DNA of 64,000 nucleotides from Flavisolibacter tropicus (GCF_001644645.1 NZ_CP011390.1:2538001-2602000), one strand, 5' to 3'. Shown: positions 18,719-28,588, counted from the stretch's first letter. Translations and numbers: made by a program. Notes: generated by a model from the letters alone, not told the origin.

Positions 18719-19396
18719 TTAAGGGATGATAAACTTGTATCCCAACCCATATACCGTTTTGAAATAATCCGGCGCCCCAGCCTGAACCATTTTCTTCCTT
18801 AGGTTCTTTATATGCGTATAGATAGCGTCATAATTGTACATCATATCCATATTATCACCCCATAAATGATTCAGGATTGCATTCTTTGTTATTACTTTAT
18901 TTTTATTGCCAATAAAGTATAGCAGCAGTTCATATTCCTTACGTGTTAGATCCAGTAACTGCATTTGAAATGTGACCGTCTTTTCGTTTAAATCCACCAC
19001 CAATTCATCAAACCGCAATACATTCTTTCCGTCAAAAGATTTCCGACGAATGATCGCATCGACACGGGCCCCCAATTCAGGCAAATGAAATGGTTTGGTC
19101 AGGTAATCATCGGCACCCGACTTCAAACCATATACTTTATCATCCAGCGAGTTTTTTGCAGAAATAATGAGTACCCCATCTATCTTTTCCTGGCGCTTTA
19201 ATTCTTTAAGGATATCTATACCATTGCCATCCGGAAGTGTTATATCTAATAATATACAAGCGTATTCATTTAAGGCAATCTTTTCCATTGCCGTTTGATA
19301 ATCAGGAGCCTTTTCACAAATAAACTTTTCAGAAGCCAGGTAAGTACAAATACTATCCGCCAATTCCTCCTCGTCTTCTATGATCAATACTTTCAT
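18719..19396 (-). CDS. OmpR-family response regulator
   Basis: A 225-residue DNA-binding regulator. Receiver domain residues 1-115 with acidic pocket E7-D8, phospho-acceptor D51 (ILLDITLPDGNG) and the conserved lysine in DDYLTKPF; winged-helix DNA-binding domain from about residue 130 (LTRKEYELLLYFIGNKNKVITKNAILNHLWG, THIKNLRKKM, YGLGYKF). First gene of the operon with the histidine kinase nine bases downstream. Confidence 0.92.
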   Translation of the reverse strand: MKVLIIEDEEELADSICTYLASEKFICEKAPDYQTAMEKIALNEYACILLDITLPDGNGIDILKELKRQEKIDGVLIISAKNSLDDKVYGLKSGADDYLTKPFHLPELGARVDAIIRRKSFDGKNVLRFDELVVDLNEKTVTFQMQLLDLTRKEYELLLYFIGNKNKVITKNAILNHLWGDNMDMMYNYDAIYTHIKNLRKKMVQAGAPDYFKTVYGLGYKFIIP

Positions 19397-19577
19397 CTTA
19401 CGCTTACTAATTAATTAGATTGCATTTAGTTTCTTTCAATATCCTGTTTGTTACTATAGCAGAGAATTTAATAACTCCAGATCCCCTTATAGATCATTTT
19501 GAGCAAAACTATAATTTGATAACAGCATCGATCTAGTTTTCCTATTAGTTGATGAAACAACGTTAAGATCGTAGTGC

Positions 19578-19800
19578 TCAAATGCCAATAAGGGTAGCGT
19601 ATTGAGCAAACTTAAATTGGAACTCTAAAGACAATCTGAAGATGAATGAGGTAGTCCTTTCTTTCTGCCAGCTCTTCCTTGTATTGTATTTATCAGACTC
19701 CAAGAACTTGGCGCCTGCATAGAAATAGTTTAGCCCTCTAAACTTATAGCCAGGCAATACCTACCATCATATTCACGCCAACCACACAGGAGCCAGCCCT
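19578..19800 (-). pseudogene. Remnant of an outer-membrane-like protein C-terminus
   Basis: Inside the 524-base gap 19397-19920 the minus strand reads as coherent protein for about 59 codons (PGYKFRGLNYFYAGAKF, then KYNTRKSWQKERTTSF, and a final strand-like LEFQFKFAQYATLIGI) to a TGA at 19578. Upstream the sense continues in a neighbouring frame (CVVGVNMMVGIAWL) as if after a frameshift. Alternating aromatic/polar residues suggest beta-strands. No start codon is left. The rest of the gap shows nothing I recognise. Confidence 0.35.
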
Positions 19801-19920
19801 TTGGAAATAGCAGGAAAGAAAAATAAGTTAATTAAGTTACTAGTGATTCCCTTGATTCTAACAATTACGGCAGCTCATTTATCAGTACAATAGTTTAGTA
19901 AGTAATCTTAGCCACTCGTT

Positions 19921-22395
19921 TTACGCAACAGGCAGCAATATCTTAAAAGTAGCGCCTTCACCTGGTTGGCTTTCTGCCCATATAAACCCATTATGGTTTT
20001 CAATCACCTTACGTACGATGGAGAGCCCCACACCAGTGCCCTTGTATTCGGCCATACCATGCAGGCGAGTAAAGACATTAAAAATACGCTCGGCATCAGC
20101 CTGCTCAAAACCAATGCCATTATCCTTGACCGTTACCTGGTAGTAGTTTTTGGATTGTTCTTCCCCATTAAGTTGCAAACCGGCATCACTGCCTTTCACC
20201 TGCTTGCACTGGATGTTTATGACTGGTGACACATTGGGCCTGCTATATTTTAAGGCATTGCCGATCAGGTTCTGAAAGGCCTGCTGCAACTGGCGTCGAT
20301 GACCAGTAATGGTAAATAGCTGCTCTACATTGATAGTGGCCTTTTTTTGTTCAATTTGAAGATCCAGGTCATTGAGTACTTGTTCCATCAACTGATTCAT
20401 ATCTACCGTTTCCGCCAAAATAGCGCTTTGACTAACCTCTGAATACGTCAACAGATCATCGATGAGTGTACTCATGCGCTTAGAGGCTAACTCCATACGC
20501 TGGAGATACTGCTTTTCATTTTCGGTCAGTCGCTCTCCTAGGCTAGCCTTTAGGCGGTCTGCAAAAACATGGATCTTACGGGTAGGTTCTTTCAGGTCAT
20601 GCGATGCGGCATAGGCAAATTCTTCCAGGTTTTTGTTTGATCGCCGCAGGTCTTCCACTGTCCGTTCTAACTGCAATTGTGCTTCCTTAATAGGTGTCAC
20701 ATCTGTAAAAACATGTATCAGGTGATCATCATCCAGCTTAGAAACGGTCAGCTCCAACCACCTGCCTGTAGACTCCATCTGGTATTGGGTCATAAAGGGC
20801 TCGCCTGTTTGTAGCGTTTTTACACACATCTGGTAGTAGGCTGAATCAATAATATGGGGCTCTATTTCAGTGGCTCGCTTTGACAAATAAAACTCTTTTG
20901 GCAACCCAATATATTTGATGGCTGCATCATTGGCCAGAATGGTGATGGCGTCTATTACTTTGCCATTATCATCCCGGCAAATACGACTTACAGAAATACC
21001 GTTAGACGAGTTTTTCAATATATTATCTAATAGGTTCCGCTGCTCTTCCATTTGAATAGAAGCCGCTTTTTTTTCTGTAATGTCTTCTGTAGAAACCACT
21101 ACAGTATCCTTATCAATTGGAACAATGACATACCTGTACCAATTGTCTATGTTCTGGGCAACAAAATGGGTTTCATCTCGGAAAGTTTCACCTGTTTTCA
21201 AAAGTTTGCAGAACAATTCAAAAAAGCCATTACTCCTATTTTCAGGAATCAAAGCAAGCATATTTGAACCTATTACCTCCTGCACTTTTCGATTAAGCAA
21301 TTGGGCTATGTGATTATTAACAAACAGGTATTTAAAATCGGTAATCTCTCCTACTGCGTTCCGTACAGCCTTTAGGGCATAGATCCCGTCCATAGAAGAC
21401 TCCAGAACGTTAGCCATAAATGTTTTCTGCTCTTCCAGATCGGCCGTTCTTTCCGCCACGCGTTGTTGTAGAGTAGCTTCGCTTTCTTCTACTTTTCGGC
21501 GGGCCACTACCTGTTCTGTAACATCAGTACCTACAGCTAAAATACCAGAGATAGTACCATCTGCTTCCCTAAACGGCTCATAAACAAAATTGAGGTAAAA
21601 GGTTTCCATCTTGCCTTGCCGGAGTAGCTGCACAGGCCGTTCGCTGGCAGTAAAGGCTTGCCCTGTAGTATAAACTTGCAACAGCAGTTCCTCTAGCCCT
21701 TGGTGGCGAACTTCAGGCAACGCATCAAAAACGGGTCTGTGCAGCACCTCTTCCTGACTGTGGCCCCAAAGTTCGCAAATGCGTTCATTGGCAATTTCTA
21801 CTACAAAAGAAGGCCCTTTTAGAATACTCATGGCTACCGGCGATTGCAAAATAGTAGCGCGCAAATGGCGTTCACTTTGTTGAACCTTACGAGAGGCCAG
21901 TACTTTTTCAGTCGTTTCAATACAGGCACAAAACAAGCCGCCAACTGAACCAGACTCATCCAAAATAGGACTATAAGAAAAGGTAAAATAGGTTTCTTCA
22001 ATATAACCATGGCGGTTGATATATAGTAATTGATCGTCTGACCAGGTAGCTTTACCACTAAACACTGAATCGACTAGCGGAGACAAGTCCTTCCAGATTT
22101 CAGCCCAGCCTTTACGTCCAGATTTACCCAATAGGTCAGGATGTTTTTCACCGGCAATGATGCGGTAGGAATCGTTATAAAAAGTGGTTAGATCCTTTCC
22201 CCACCAAACAAACATGGGGAACTGGGAGTTTAATAACAGATTTACTGACGTACGTAGACTTTGTGGCCAGGTGTCTGGGGTACCTACCACGGTAGTGTTC
22301 CAGTCTTTTTTTCGCATCAGGGCACCCATTTCTCCGCCATCACCCAAAAAAGCCAAAGGCCGCACGTTGTCCATTATCATGTTGTTTGTGGTCAA
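19921..22395 (-). CDS. Multi-PAS sensor histidine kinase
   Basis: An 824-residue cytoplasmic kinase without membrane spans. Four PAS-type modules follow one another: about residues 30-150 (MFVWWGKDLTTFYNDSYR), 170-290 (FVVEIANERICELWGHSQEEVL), 320-440 and 450-570, with a coiled linker (EESEATLQQRVAERTADLEEQ). The kinase core has the H-box EEFAYAASHDLKEPTRKIHVF, N-box FQNLIGNALKYSRP and G-boxes VKDNGIGFEQ and GTGVGLSIVRKV. The C-terminal 80 residues are nearly the same as those of the kinase at 47147-48709. No receiver domain or partner regulator lies next to it. It probably senses redox state or a small ligand, but that is unproven. Confidence 0.88.
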   Translation of the reverse strand: MTTNNMIMDNVRPLAFLGDGGEMGALMRKKDWNTTVVGTPDTWPQSLRTSVNLLLNSQFPMFVWWGKDLTTFYNDSYRIIAGEKHPDLLGKSGRKGWAEIWKDLSPLVDSVFSGKATWSDDQLLYINRHGYIEETYFTFSYSPILDESGSVGGLFCACIETTEKVLASRKVQQSERHLRATILQSPVAMSILKGPSFVVEIANERICELWGHSQEEVLHRPVFDALPEVRHQGLEELLLQVYTTGQAFTASERPVQLLRQGKMETFYLNFVYEPFREADGTISGILAVGTDVTEQVVARRKVEESEATLQQRVAERTADLEEQKTFMANVLESSMDGIYALKAVRNAVGEITDFKYLFVNNHIAQLLNRKVQEVIGSNMLALIPENRSNGFFELFCKLLKTGETFRDETHFVAQNIDNWYRYVIVPIDKDTVVVSTEDITEKKAASIQMEEQRNLLDNILKNSSNGISVSRICRDDNGKVIDAITILANDAAIKYIGLPKEFYLSKRATEIEPHIIDSAYYQMCVKTLQTGEPFMTQYQMESTGRWLELTVSKLDDDHLIHVFTDVTPIKEAQLQLERTVEDLRRSNKNLEEFAYAASHDLKEPTRKIHVFADRLKASLGERLTENEKQYLQRMELASKRMSTLIDDLLTYSEVSQSAILAETVDMNQLMEQVLNDLDLQIEQKKATINVEQLFTITGHRRQLQQAFQNLIGNALKYSRPNVSPVINIQCKQVKGSDAGLQLNGEEQSKNYYQVTVKDNGIGFEQADAERIFNVFTRLHGMAEYKGTGVGLSIVRKVIENHNGFIWAESQPGEGATFKILLPVA

Positions 22396-22405
22396 GGGAT
22401 TAATT

Positions 22406-22448
22406 CAAAACTAAACATAAGCCATTTTTATCCGCAACAGGATAAAAA
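22406..22448 (-). promoter_or_regulatory. Possible promoter and hairpin ahead of the multi-PAS kinase
   Basis: On the minus strand TAGTTTTG (22413-22406) matches the Bacteroidota -7 element TAnnTTTG, 11 bases before the kinase ATG. A perfect 9-base-pair hairpin (arms 22425-22433 and 22440-22448) lies just upstream, where the -33 element should be; only a partial TTG is present there. The rest of the gap up to 22780 (385 bases in all) holds nothing else I recognise. Confidence 0.3.
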
Positions 22449-22780
22449 GACAAACTTATTTATTGTGTGCATGTTTCGACTTTACAAGGTTGAGGGTGTG
22501 ATTTTCCAATACACTACTGATGCTGCAACAACAATTTATAAGCTATTGTTTCCCCGCCAACACTCTTTTTTTGTTTACTAAAACTAAAATGACTCAGCAA
22601 GGAAAGCAGCTCTAGGGAACCAGTGACTTTAACCAAATGGAGTCTAATGCTTCTTGTCTAATGCGCATGAATTTTAACTTCACTGGAAGACGCTAAACAA
22701 AATTTATTTTTGAAAGAGTTTAATACCTAACATTACCTCTTAGACGCTGTTCTTTATTAAAACACTCAACAAACATACCC

Positions 22781-24142
22781 ATGAATAGAAAAGAATTTGT
22801 AAAGTCCACTAGCCTGGCGGCTGCTTCTCTGATGCTTTCCCCTGGCATGAACCTGTTTGCACAGGGTGCTGCTGATACCAAACTGAAAATAGCAATTATC
22901 GGAGTGGGCCTAAGAGGGCAAAATCACCTGGATCTTCTTTTAAACAGAAATGATGTTGATGTGGTAGCCATCTGCGATATTGATGAGCGCATGCTTTCGA
23001 TGGCTAAAGAAGCCATTACAAAGTCAGGTAAAAAAATGCCGGAGGTTTACACCGGCAGTACAGAGGCCTGGAAAAAACTGCTGGAACGCAAAGGTGGACT
23101 GGATGGTGTCCTCATTGCTACCCCCTGGGAGTGGCACAAGCCCATGATTATTGGATCCTTAGAGGCCGGAATTAAATATGTAGCTACAGAAGTGATACTG
23201 GGCATCACCCTTCAAGATCACTGGGATGTGGTGAAGGCCGCAGAAAAGCACAATGCCCACGTCATGATGCTGGAGAACGTTTGTTATCGCCGCGATGTAA
23301 TGGCGGTTTTAAATATGGTTCGCCAGGGATTGTTTGGCGAACTCATTCACCTACAGGGTGGCTACCAGCACGACCTGCGCGAGGTGAAGTTCAACGATGG
23401 CGTAAATCCATATGGCCATGGTGTGGAGTTTGGTGAAAAAGGGTTTTCGGAAGCCCGTTGGCGAACCGAGCACTCGGTGCACCGCAATGGTGACCTTTAC
23501 CCCACCCATGGTATCGGCCCTATTGCACAGTATATCAACATCAACCGCGGCAACCGCTTTCTAACCTTAAACTCTTTTAGCACGAAAGCCAGAGGCCTGC
23601 ATAATCATATTGTTAAAGGCGGCGGTGAAAACCATCCCAATGCCAGGGTCAATTTCAAACTGGGTGATATTGTGACTACCCAAATTAATTGTGCCGGTGG
23701 CGAAACGATCCTCCTGCAACACGACACCAACCTTCCCCGCCCCTATTCATTAGGTTTCCGGGTACAGGGTACCAATGGCATATGGATGGATGTAAATAAA
23801 GGGATTTACATTGAAGGACAATCCGCCAAACCACACCAGTGGGATGATGCCAAAGTATGGCTGGACAAGTACGACCATCCGCTATGGGCCAAATGGAGCA
23901 AAGAAACAGCCGGCGCTGGCCATGGAGGAATGGACTTTTTTGTGATTCATTCGTTTATTGAATCCATCAAACGAAAGGTGCCAACACCCATGGATGTCTA
24001 CGATGCCGCTGCCTGGAGTGCCATCACCCCATTGAGCGAAAAATCCATTGAACTGGGAAATGAAACCGTGGAATTCCCCGACTTTACCGGCGGCCAGTGG
24101 ATGTACCGCAAACCAGTATTTGCCCTTACCAATGAGTTTTAA
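22781..24142 (+). CDS. GH109-type glycoside hydrolase (NAD-dependent alpha-N-acetylgalactosaminidase family)
   Basis: A 453-residue exported Gfo/Idh/MocA-fold enzyme. A Tat-like leader (MNRKEFVKSTSLAAASLML) precedes the Rossmann motif IAIIGVGLRGQNHL. The segment KYVATEVILGITLQDHWDVV, then MMLENVCYRRDVMAVLNMV and GELIHLQGGYQHDLR, followed by YPTHGIGPIAQY, is the pattern of GH109, which removes alpha-GalNAc by an NAD-dependent redox mechanism rather than simple hydrolysis. The closest alternative is a generic Gfo/Idh/MocA oxidoreductase. The sugar-kinase gene 118 bases downstream on the same strand fits a GalNAc scavenging unit. Confidence 0.85.
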   Translation: MNRKEFVKSTSLAAASLMLSPGMNLFAQGAADTKLKIAIIGVGLRGQNHLDLLLNRNDVDVVAICDIDERMLSMAKEAITKSGKKMPEVYTGSTEAWKKLLERKGGLDGVLIATPWEWHKPMIIGSLEAGIKYVATEVILGITLQDHWDVVKAAEKHNAHVMMLENVCYRRDVMAVLNMVRQGLFGELIHLQGGYQHDLREVKFNDGVNPYGHGVEFGEKGFSEARWRTEHSVHRNGDLYPTHGIGPIAQYININRGNRFLTLNSFSTKARGLHNHIVKGGGENHPNARVNFKLGDIVTTQINCAGGETILLQHDTNLPRPYSLGFRVQGTNGIWMDVNKGIYIEGQSAKPHQWDDAKVWLDKYDHPLWAKWSKETAGAGHGGMDFFVIHSFIESIKRKVPTPMDVYDAAAWSAITPLSEKSIELGNETVEFPDFTGGQWMYRKPVFALTNEF

Positions 24143-24165
24143 AGAGCAAGGGTAAATAGAAAGTG

Positions 24166-24248
24166 GTGAATGATCTTTTTATAGCATTCACGAGTTCACC
24201 TGTTTACAAGTTTAAAAGCTCCAAGAAACGAACAGGTGAACTCGTGAA
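24166..24248 (+). repeat. Overlapping alternative hairpins between the GH109 gene and the kinase gene
   Basis: An 18-base perfect inverted repeat (24187-24204 and 24231-24248, 26-base spacer) overlaps a second, 7-base stem (24166-24172 with 24185-24191). The two share 24187-24191 and so cannot form together. The right arm contains GTGAACTCGTGAACT, itself a short tandem repeat. It ends 12 bases before the kinase start. Confidence 0.6.
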
Positions 24249-24260
24249 CTAAAGAACATA

Positions 24261-25340
24261 ATGCAGTCCACCATCACGAAAAACAATAGCATGAGTCGTT
24301 TGTCACAAGCCGTACTATCCCAATTTGGATTAGTTGAAGAAACAACCCAGATCATTCCCTTTGGGAGCGGCCTTATCAATCATACATGGAAAGTCATTAC
24401 TCCAGAAAAGGATTATATATTACAGCGAGTCAACCATGCTGTTTTCAAAGACCCTTCGGCTATAGCTTATAATACAAAACGGATTGCCAACTATCTTAAG
24501 GAAAAACATCCCGAGTATCTCTTTGTTGCGCCTGTAAGCACAAAAAATCGTAATGAAATGGAATACCTGGATGAAGGCTATTTTCGCATGTTCCCTTTTG
24601 TAGCTGGCTCACATTCTAAAGATGTAGTAGAAACTCCAGAACAGGCTTACCAGGCCGCTACGCAGTTTGGTAGGTTTACACAACTTTTGAATGGAATAGA
24701 TATCAGTCAACTAAAAACCACTATCCCGGGCTTTCATGATCTGGACCTGCGTTACCAGCAGTTTCTAACCGCATTAAAAAACGGGAATTCACATCGCATT
24801 AAAGAAGCAAAAACGCTCATTGATTTTACCATTTCAAACGCAGACATTACCAGTACATATAAACAAATAACAACAGACCCAGCGTTCAAACAAAGGGTAA
24901 CCCATCACGATACCAAGATCAGTAATGTATTGTTTGATGCACAAGATCATGGCATTTGCGTCATAGACCTAGACACAGTAATGCCCGGCTACTTTATCAG
25001 TGATGTGGGCGATATGATGCGCACCTATCTTTCACCTGTTAGTGAAGAAGAGAAAGACGTTGACAAAATAGAAGTGCGAGATGATTTCTACCAGGCTATT
25101 GTAAAAGGTTATTACGAAGAGATGAAGGATGAACTGACGGGAAAAGAAAAGCAACACTTCTTCTATTCCGGAAAATTCATGATCTACATGCAAGCCATCC
25201 GCTTTCTAACGGACTACTTGAATAATGATGCGTATTACGGTGCTAAGTATCCAGAGCACAATCTTGTTCGTGCACGAAATCAAATGGTGTTATTACAAAG
25301 ACTGATGGAAAAAGAAAAAACGTTAGCGACTTACATTTAA
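24261..25340 (+). CDS. Aminoglycoside-phosphotransferase-fold kinase, N-acetylhexosamine 1-kinase-like
   Basis: A 359-residue cytoplasmic kinase. Seen: nucleotide-binding start IIPFGSGLINHTWKV, lysine/ATP region DYILQRVNHAVF, catalytic loop VTHHDTKISNVLFD (Brenner-type H-x-D-x4-N) and metal motif CVIDLDTVMPGY, then SDVGDMMRTYLSP. This arrangement matches NahK-like kinases that phosphorylate GalNAc/GlcNAc at C1. The specificity is inferred from the GH109 gene immediately upstream. A second ATG at 24291 (MSRLSQ) could be the true start. The coding end takes part in a hairpin with the 3' flank. Confidence 0.75.
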   Translation: MQSTITKNNSMSRLSQAVLSQFGLVEETTQIIPFGSGLINHTWKVITPEKDYILQRVNHAVFKDPSAIAYNTKRIANYLKEKHPEYLFVAPVSTKNRNEMEYLDEGYFRMFPFVAGSHSKDVVETPEQAYQAATQFGRFTQLLNGIDISQLKTTIPGFHDLDLRYQQFLTALKNGNSHRIKEAKTLIDFTISNADITSTYKQITTDPAFKQRVTHHDTKISNVLFDAQDHGICVIDLDTVMPGYFISDVGDMMRTYLSPVSEEEKDVDKIEVRDDFYQAIVKGYYEEMKDELTGKEKQHFFYSGKFMIYMQAIRFLTDYLNNDAYYGAKYPEHNLVRARNQMVLLQRLMEKEKTLATYI

Positions 25341-25364
25341 TAAACTTGTCAATCGCTAACGTTT
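25318..25364 (+). terminator. Hairpin across the end of the kinase gene
   Basis: Perfect 12-base arms at 25318-25329 (inside the last codons) and 25353-25364 (after the stop), 23-base loop. No U-tract follows, so this is a candidate 3'-end structure rather than a clear rho-independent terminator. Confidence 0.45.
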
Positions 25365-25439
25365 GTAGCTGATCAATGCACCTATTTTACTTGACAGCAA
25401 GTATATTTACTTTTTTTATCACATCGCTGGTTAACACCG

Positions 25440-27899
25440 CTAATCGTTATCCTCGGCGTCTTCCTCCTTGGTCACCTTTACAAAGGCGCTCCGCCTTGGT
25501 ACCGGCATTACACTTTCTTCCCCTTTAACAGCCTTCCAAATAACTTGGCTAAAAATCAAATCAGGCACCCGGTCTTCTTTGCTAAAATCAAAGGTTTCAC
25601 TTAACCGAGCCGAAGCCGTATTCACCTCGTTTCTTTTATTCAGATCAATGTTTGCTGGCAAGGACTTGAAAGATGTTGCATCTGTAAGTACTGTAAAACT
25701 CCGCCACATTGGTGTTGCCGCAGCATCATACTGACTCATCGGCGGCAAGCCTAAAATCAATTCAATGGTGCGCAACATGGATGATGTGGAATACATGGTG
25801 TGATCCACAAAGTTTCTTTTTACAAATGGACCCGCCACAAAAGCTGTAGTCCGGTGCGCATCCACATGATCCGGTCCGTTTTGCGCATCATCTTCTACTA
25901 TAAAGACAACTGACTCTTTCCAGATAGGGCTTTTAGACAAATGCTCCATAAACAAACCAACCGCCCAATCATTATCAGCCACATGGGCAAAAGGTGTAGG
26001 TCGGCCTTTTCGCAAGCCTTCCGTATGGTTATTACTAAAACGTAGTGTATTGAGTTGCGGTACGGCACCTACTGCTACCAATGAGTCAAATTCTCTTTGC
26101 CATTGGTTAAAGCGAGTTGTATCTCTGACCTGTAAGTTGTAACCAGAATAGTAAGGGCAAAAATGTCCTTCCAGAACAGGAATGTTTGCCTTTCCCTCAT
26201 CAGCAAATTCACCATACGTACGGTAGCTGACACCAGCGCGTTTTGCATAGTCCCAAATGAATCCTTTTTTCGGATTAGCAATTTCACGTTTTCCTTCTCC
26301 GGGATAACTTCCACCCCTTCCGCCATAAGAAGTTGGCCAGTCCTTCTCTAAGAAGTCAGTGGCATGTGCGGAAGTACTCCAGTTATGACCGTCAGCACTA
26401 ACTTCTCCATCTACATAAAAATTATCCAGCAATACAAATTCTCTTGCCAGTTTATGCTGATTGGGTGTAATATGCTCACCAAATAAAACCAGGCTGGTAT
26501 CACCATTACCTTGTGGCATATCGCCTAACACCTGATCATATGTGCGATTTTCCTTGATAATATAAAATACATGCTTGATGGGCGATTTCTCTCCTACTTT
26601 CATGGGAATTGGATTACCGGCCTCACCCTGTGCTACCAACTCGCTGTCTTTCGAGTACGGTGTATTCTTATATACAGCTTTGGAGTAAACGGCCAGGGAA
26701 GCGTCGTCTGGTTCATCCAGGATCGACAAGGTTCCCTTCAGTAAACCAGCAATGTATTCAACCGCCTTGGGCGCATTGGTATCACCTTGGTGGCGCGCTA
26801 CATTTTGTTGAGGGCGGGCAGGATTGGGCCCATTCGGATTGGCAAAAGAGGAAAACCCTTTACCGTTAGTGACCCATATTTTTTTCCCAACCACTTTAAT
26901 ATTGGTCGGATACCATCCCACTGGAATAAATCCTTTTGATGAACTACGGCCAGGAACTGCTACATCAAAAATAGCCAGGCAATTATTATCAGCATTGGCC
27001 ACATACAGCTGCTTTTCAGATTGCGATAGTGCTAGCCCATTTGTTGTAGACCCTGCCGGAGCATCTGGATACAACGCTGTATTCAATACTTCAACTACTA
27101 CACGCCTCTTTATATCAATGACCGAAACACTATTATCATTTGCATTGGCAACAAACAAGAAAGTCCCCTTCTTATTTAATAACAACTCATTGGGGTTGTC
27201 TCCTACTGCTATTTCACTTATTATGCGATTTTCCTTAGTATCAAACACCAACACTTTATCACCGCCCCACAAGGATATGTAGAGCTCTCGCTTATTAGGT
27301 GATAACAAACAGGTATAAGCTTCTTTTCCTAAAGCCAGTTGTTGTGTAATAGCCTTTGTACGCAGGTCAATTACATACAAAGAATTGTTTTCTTTTGTCA
27401 CTACATACATGCGTTTTGCCGCATCATCAATATCAATTCCTGCAGGTGATATTTTAACTGGCCATTTCTTGCCCAAGACAATACTGTCTGTCAGACGAAG
27501 CCTATTGTTTTCTATGGCGTATTGTAATATCCAGTTATCATTTCCACCAGATGCATACAAGAACTTTTCATCGGAGCTAAATTTCAATCCGTACCAGGAC
27601 TTTGGTATAACAACATTATCTACAATCTTTTCTGCTTTCGCATTAATTAATTGAAGGCTTTGTACACTCTGACCGTTATTAGTTACAGCGAGCCATTTTT
27701 TAGAAGGAGACAATGCTAAGTTGAGCGGAAGATCTCCTAACGGCAATGACCGGCCAGCGGGGGAAAGGTGCCACCCATTTGGCAACCTGACACGAACCTT
27801 TGACAAGCGCTCCTCTAAACTTTTAGGCGACTGCTGCGCTTTGATGACTGTAATTGAACAAGCGGAAGCAATTAAAACTACAAGAGTCCTTTTAATCAT
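25440..27899 (-). CDS. Secreted YVTN beta-propeller plus phosphoesterase
   Basis: An exported two-domain protein of about 819 residues. The start at 27899 gives a signal peptide (MIKRTLVVLIASACSITVIKAQQ); the frame runs 22 codons further upstream. Residues of about 40-370 are a beta-propeller with repeated YVTN-like strands (MYVVTKENNSLYVIDL, LFVANANDNSVSVIDI, LYVANADNNCLAIFDV). The C-terminal half is an acid-phosphatase/phospholipase C-type phosphoesterase: YIIKENRTYDQVLGD, FYVDGEVSADGHNWSTSAH, FIVEDDAQNGPDHVDAHRT. Members of this family act on extracellular phosphoesters; the exact substrate is unknown. Monocistronic by position. Confidence 0.85.
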   Translation of the reverse strand: MIKRTLVVLIASACSITVIKAQQSPKSLEERLSKVRVRLPNGWHLSPAGRSLPLGDLPLNLALSPSKKWLAVTNNGQSVQSLQLINAKAEKIVDNVVIPKSWYGLKFSSDEKFLYASGGNDNWILQYAIENNRLRLTDSIVLGKKWPVKISPAGIDIDDAAKRMYVVTKENNSLYVIDLRTKAITQQLALGKEAYTCLLSPNKRELYISLWGGDKVLVFDTKENRIISEIAVGDNPNELLLNKKGTFLFVANANDNSVSVIDIKRRVVVEVLNTALYPDAPAGSTTNGLALSQSEKQLYVANADNNCLAIFDVAVPGRSSSKGFIPVGWYPTNIKVVGKKIWVTNGKGFSSFANPNGPNPARPQQNVARHQGDTNAPKAVEYIAGLLKGTLSILDEPDDASLAVYSKAVYKNTPYSKDSELVAQGEAGNPIPMKVGEKSPIKHVFYIIKENRTYDQVLGDMPQGNGDTSLVLFGEHITPNQHKLAREFVLLDNFYVDGEVSADGHNWSTSAHATDFLEKDWPTSYGGRGGSYPGEGKREIANPKKGFIWDYAKRAGVSYRTYGEFADEGKANIPVLEGHFCPYYSGYNLQVRDTTRFNQWQREFDSLVAVGAVPQLNTLRFSNNHTEGLRKGRPTPFAHVADNDWAVGLFMEHLSKSPIWKESVVFIVEDDAQNGPDHVDAHRTTAFVAGPFVKRNFVDHTMYSTSSMLRTIELILGLPPMSQYDAAATPMWRSFTVLTDATSFKSLPANIDLNKRNEVNTASARLSETFDFSKEDRVPDLIFSQVIWKAVKGEESVMPVPRRSAFVKVTKEEDAEDND

Positions 27900-27981
27900 G
27901 TAATGCATAAGATATATAAGGCGATTGAAGGATACAGAGGTAGCCAATTTTACAGGTATGAGCAAATGAAGTTTTTATTAA

Positions 27982-28000
27982 CAAACAGGATACCTGTTTG
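27982..28000. promoter_or_regulatory. Perfect palindrome between divergent genes (possible operator)
   Basis: CAAACAGG-ATA-CCTGTTTG, eight exact base pairs with a 3-base centre, between the phosphoesterase and GNAT genes. Symmetry and location suit a dimeric regulator; no binding protein is implied by the sequence. Confidence 0.35.
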
Positions 28001-28105
28001 ACTTTATTGTCTGTAAAGAAGTAGTATGATCACATTGAGTTATTTTTGAAGTAGACAGTTCTCCCTTTTTTGATGCTCTCCACTCGTAAAACTTCGAAGC
28101 AACTT

Positions 28106-28588
28106 ATGAAATTCAGGAATGCAACACTTGACGATTTAGAATCCATACACCAAATTGAAACGGTTTGTTTCCCGCCAAATGAAGCCGCTTCATTCGATTC
28201 TTTTTCAAAAAGACTTCAGGTGTTTCCCAATCATTTTTGGTTGCTGGAAGATGAAGGCCAACTTATCGGGTTTATAAACGGAATGGTAACTAGCAATAAA
28301 ACCATAGTTGATGAAATGTTTGCGAATGCAGACCTGCATAACGAGAATGGTAGCTGGCAATCGATTTTTGGAATAGCTGTTTTACCGGCATTTAGGAGGA
28401 AAGGCTATGCTGAGAAACTGATCAATCATCTTATAGAAAAATCAAAAGAGCAAAACCGCACAGGAGTTACACTAACCTGTAAAGATTACCTAATTCCTTA
28501 TTACAAGAAATTTGGCTTTATTGATTTAGGAATATCAAAATCGGTGCATGGTGGAGAAGTATGGCATGATATGATTATTAAGTTCTAG
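28106..28588 (+). CDS. GNAT family N-acetyltransferase
   Basis: About 160 residues, one GNAT domain. The start MKFRNATLDDLESIHQIE is typical of the fold; an in-frame ATG at 28070 adds 12 unlikely residues. The acetyl-CoA loop is in IFGIAVLPAFRRKGYAEKLINHLI (motif A, R-R-x-G-x-A), and the C-terminal YYKKFGFIDLG is the usual motif B end. The core resembles the arylalkylamine acetyltransferase group. Substrate unknown. It stands alone between a divergent and a convergent gene. Confidence 0.8.
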   Translation: MKFRNATLDDLESIHQIETVCFPPNEAASFDSFSKRLQVFPNHFWLLEDEGQLIGFINGMVTSNKTIVDEMFANADLHNENGSWQSIFGIAVLPAFRRKGYAEKLINHLIEKSKEQNRTGVTLTCKDYLIPYYKKFGFIDLGISKSVHGGEVWHDMIIKF

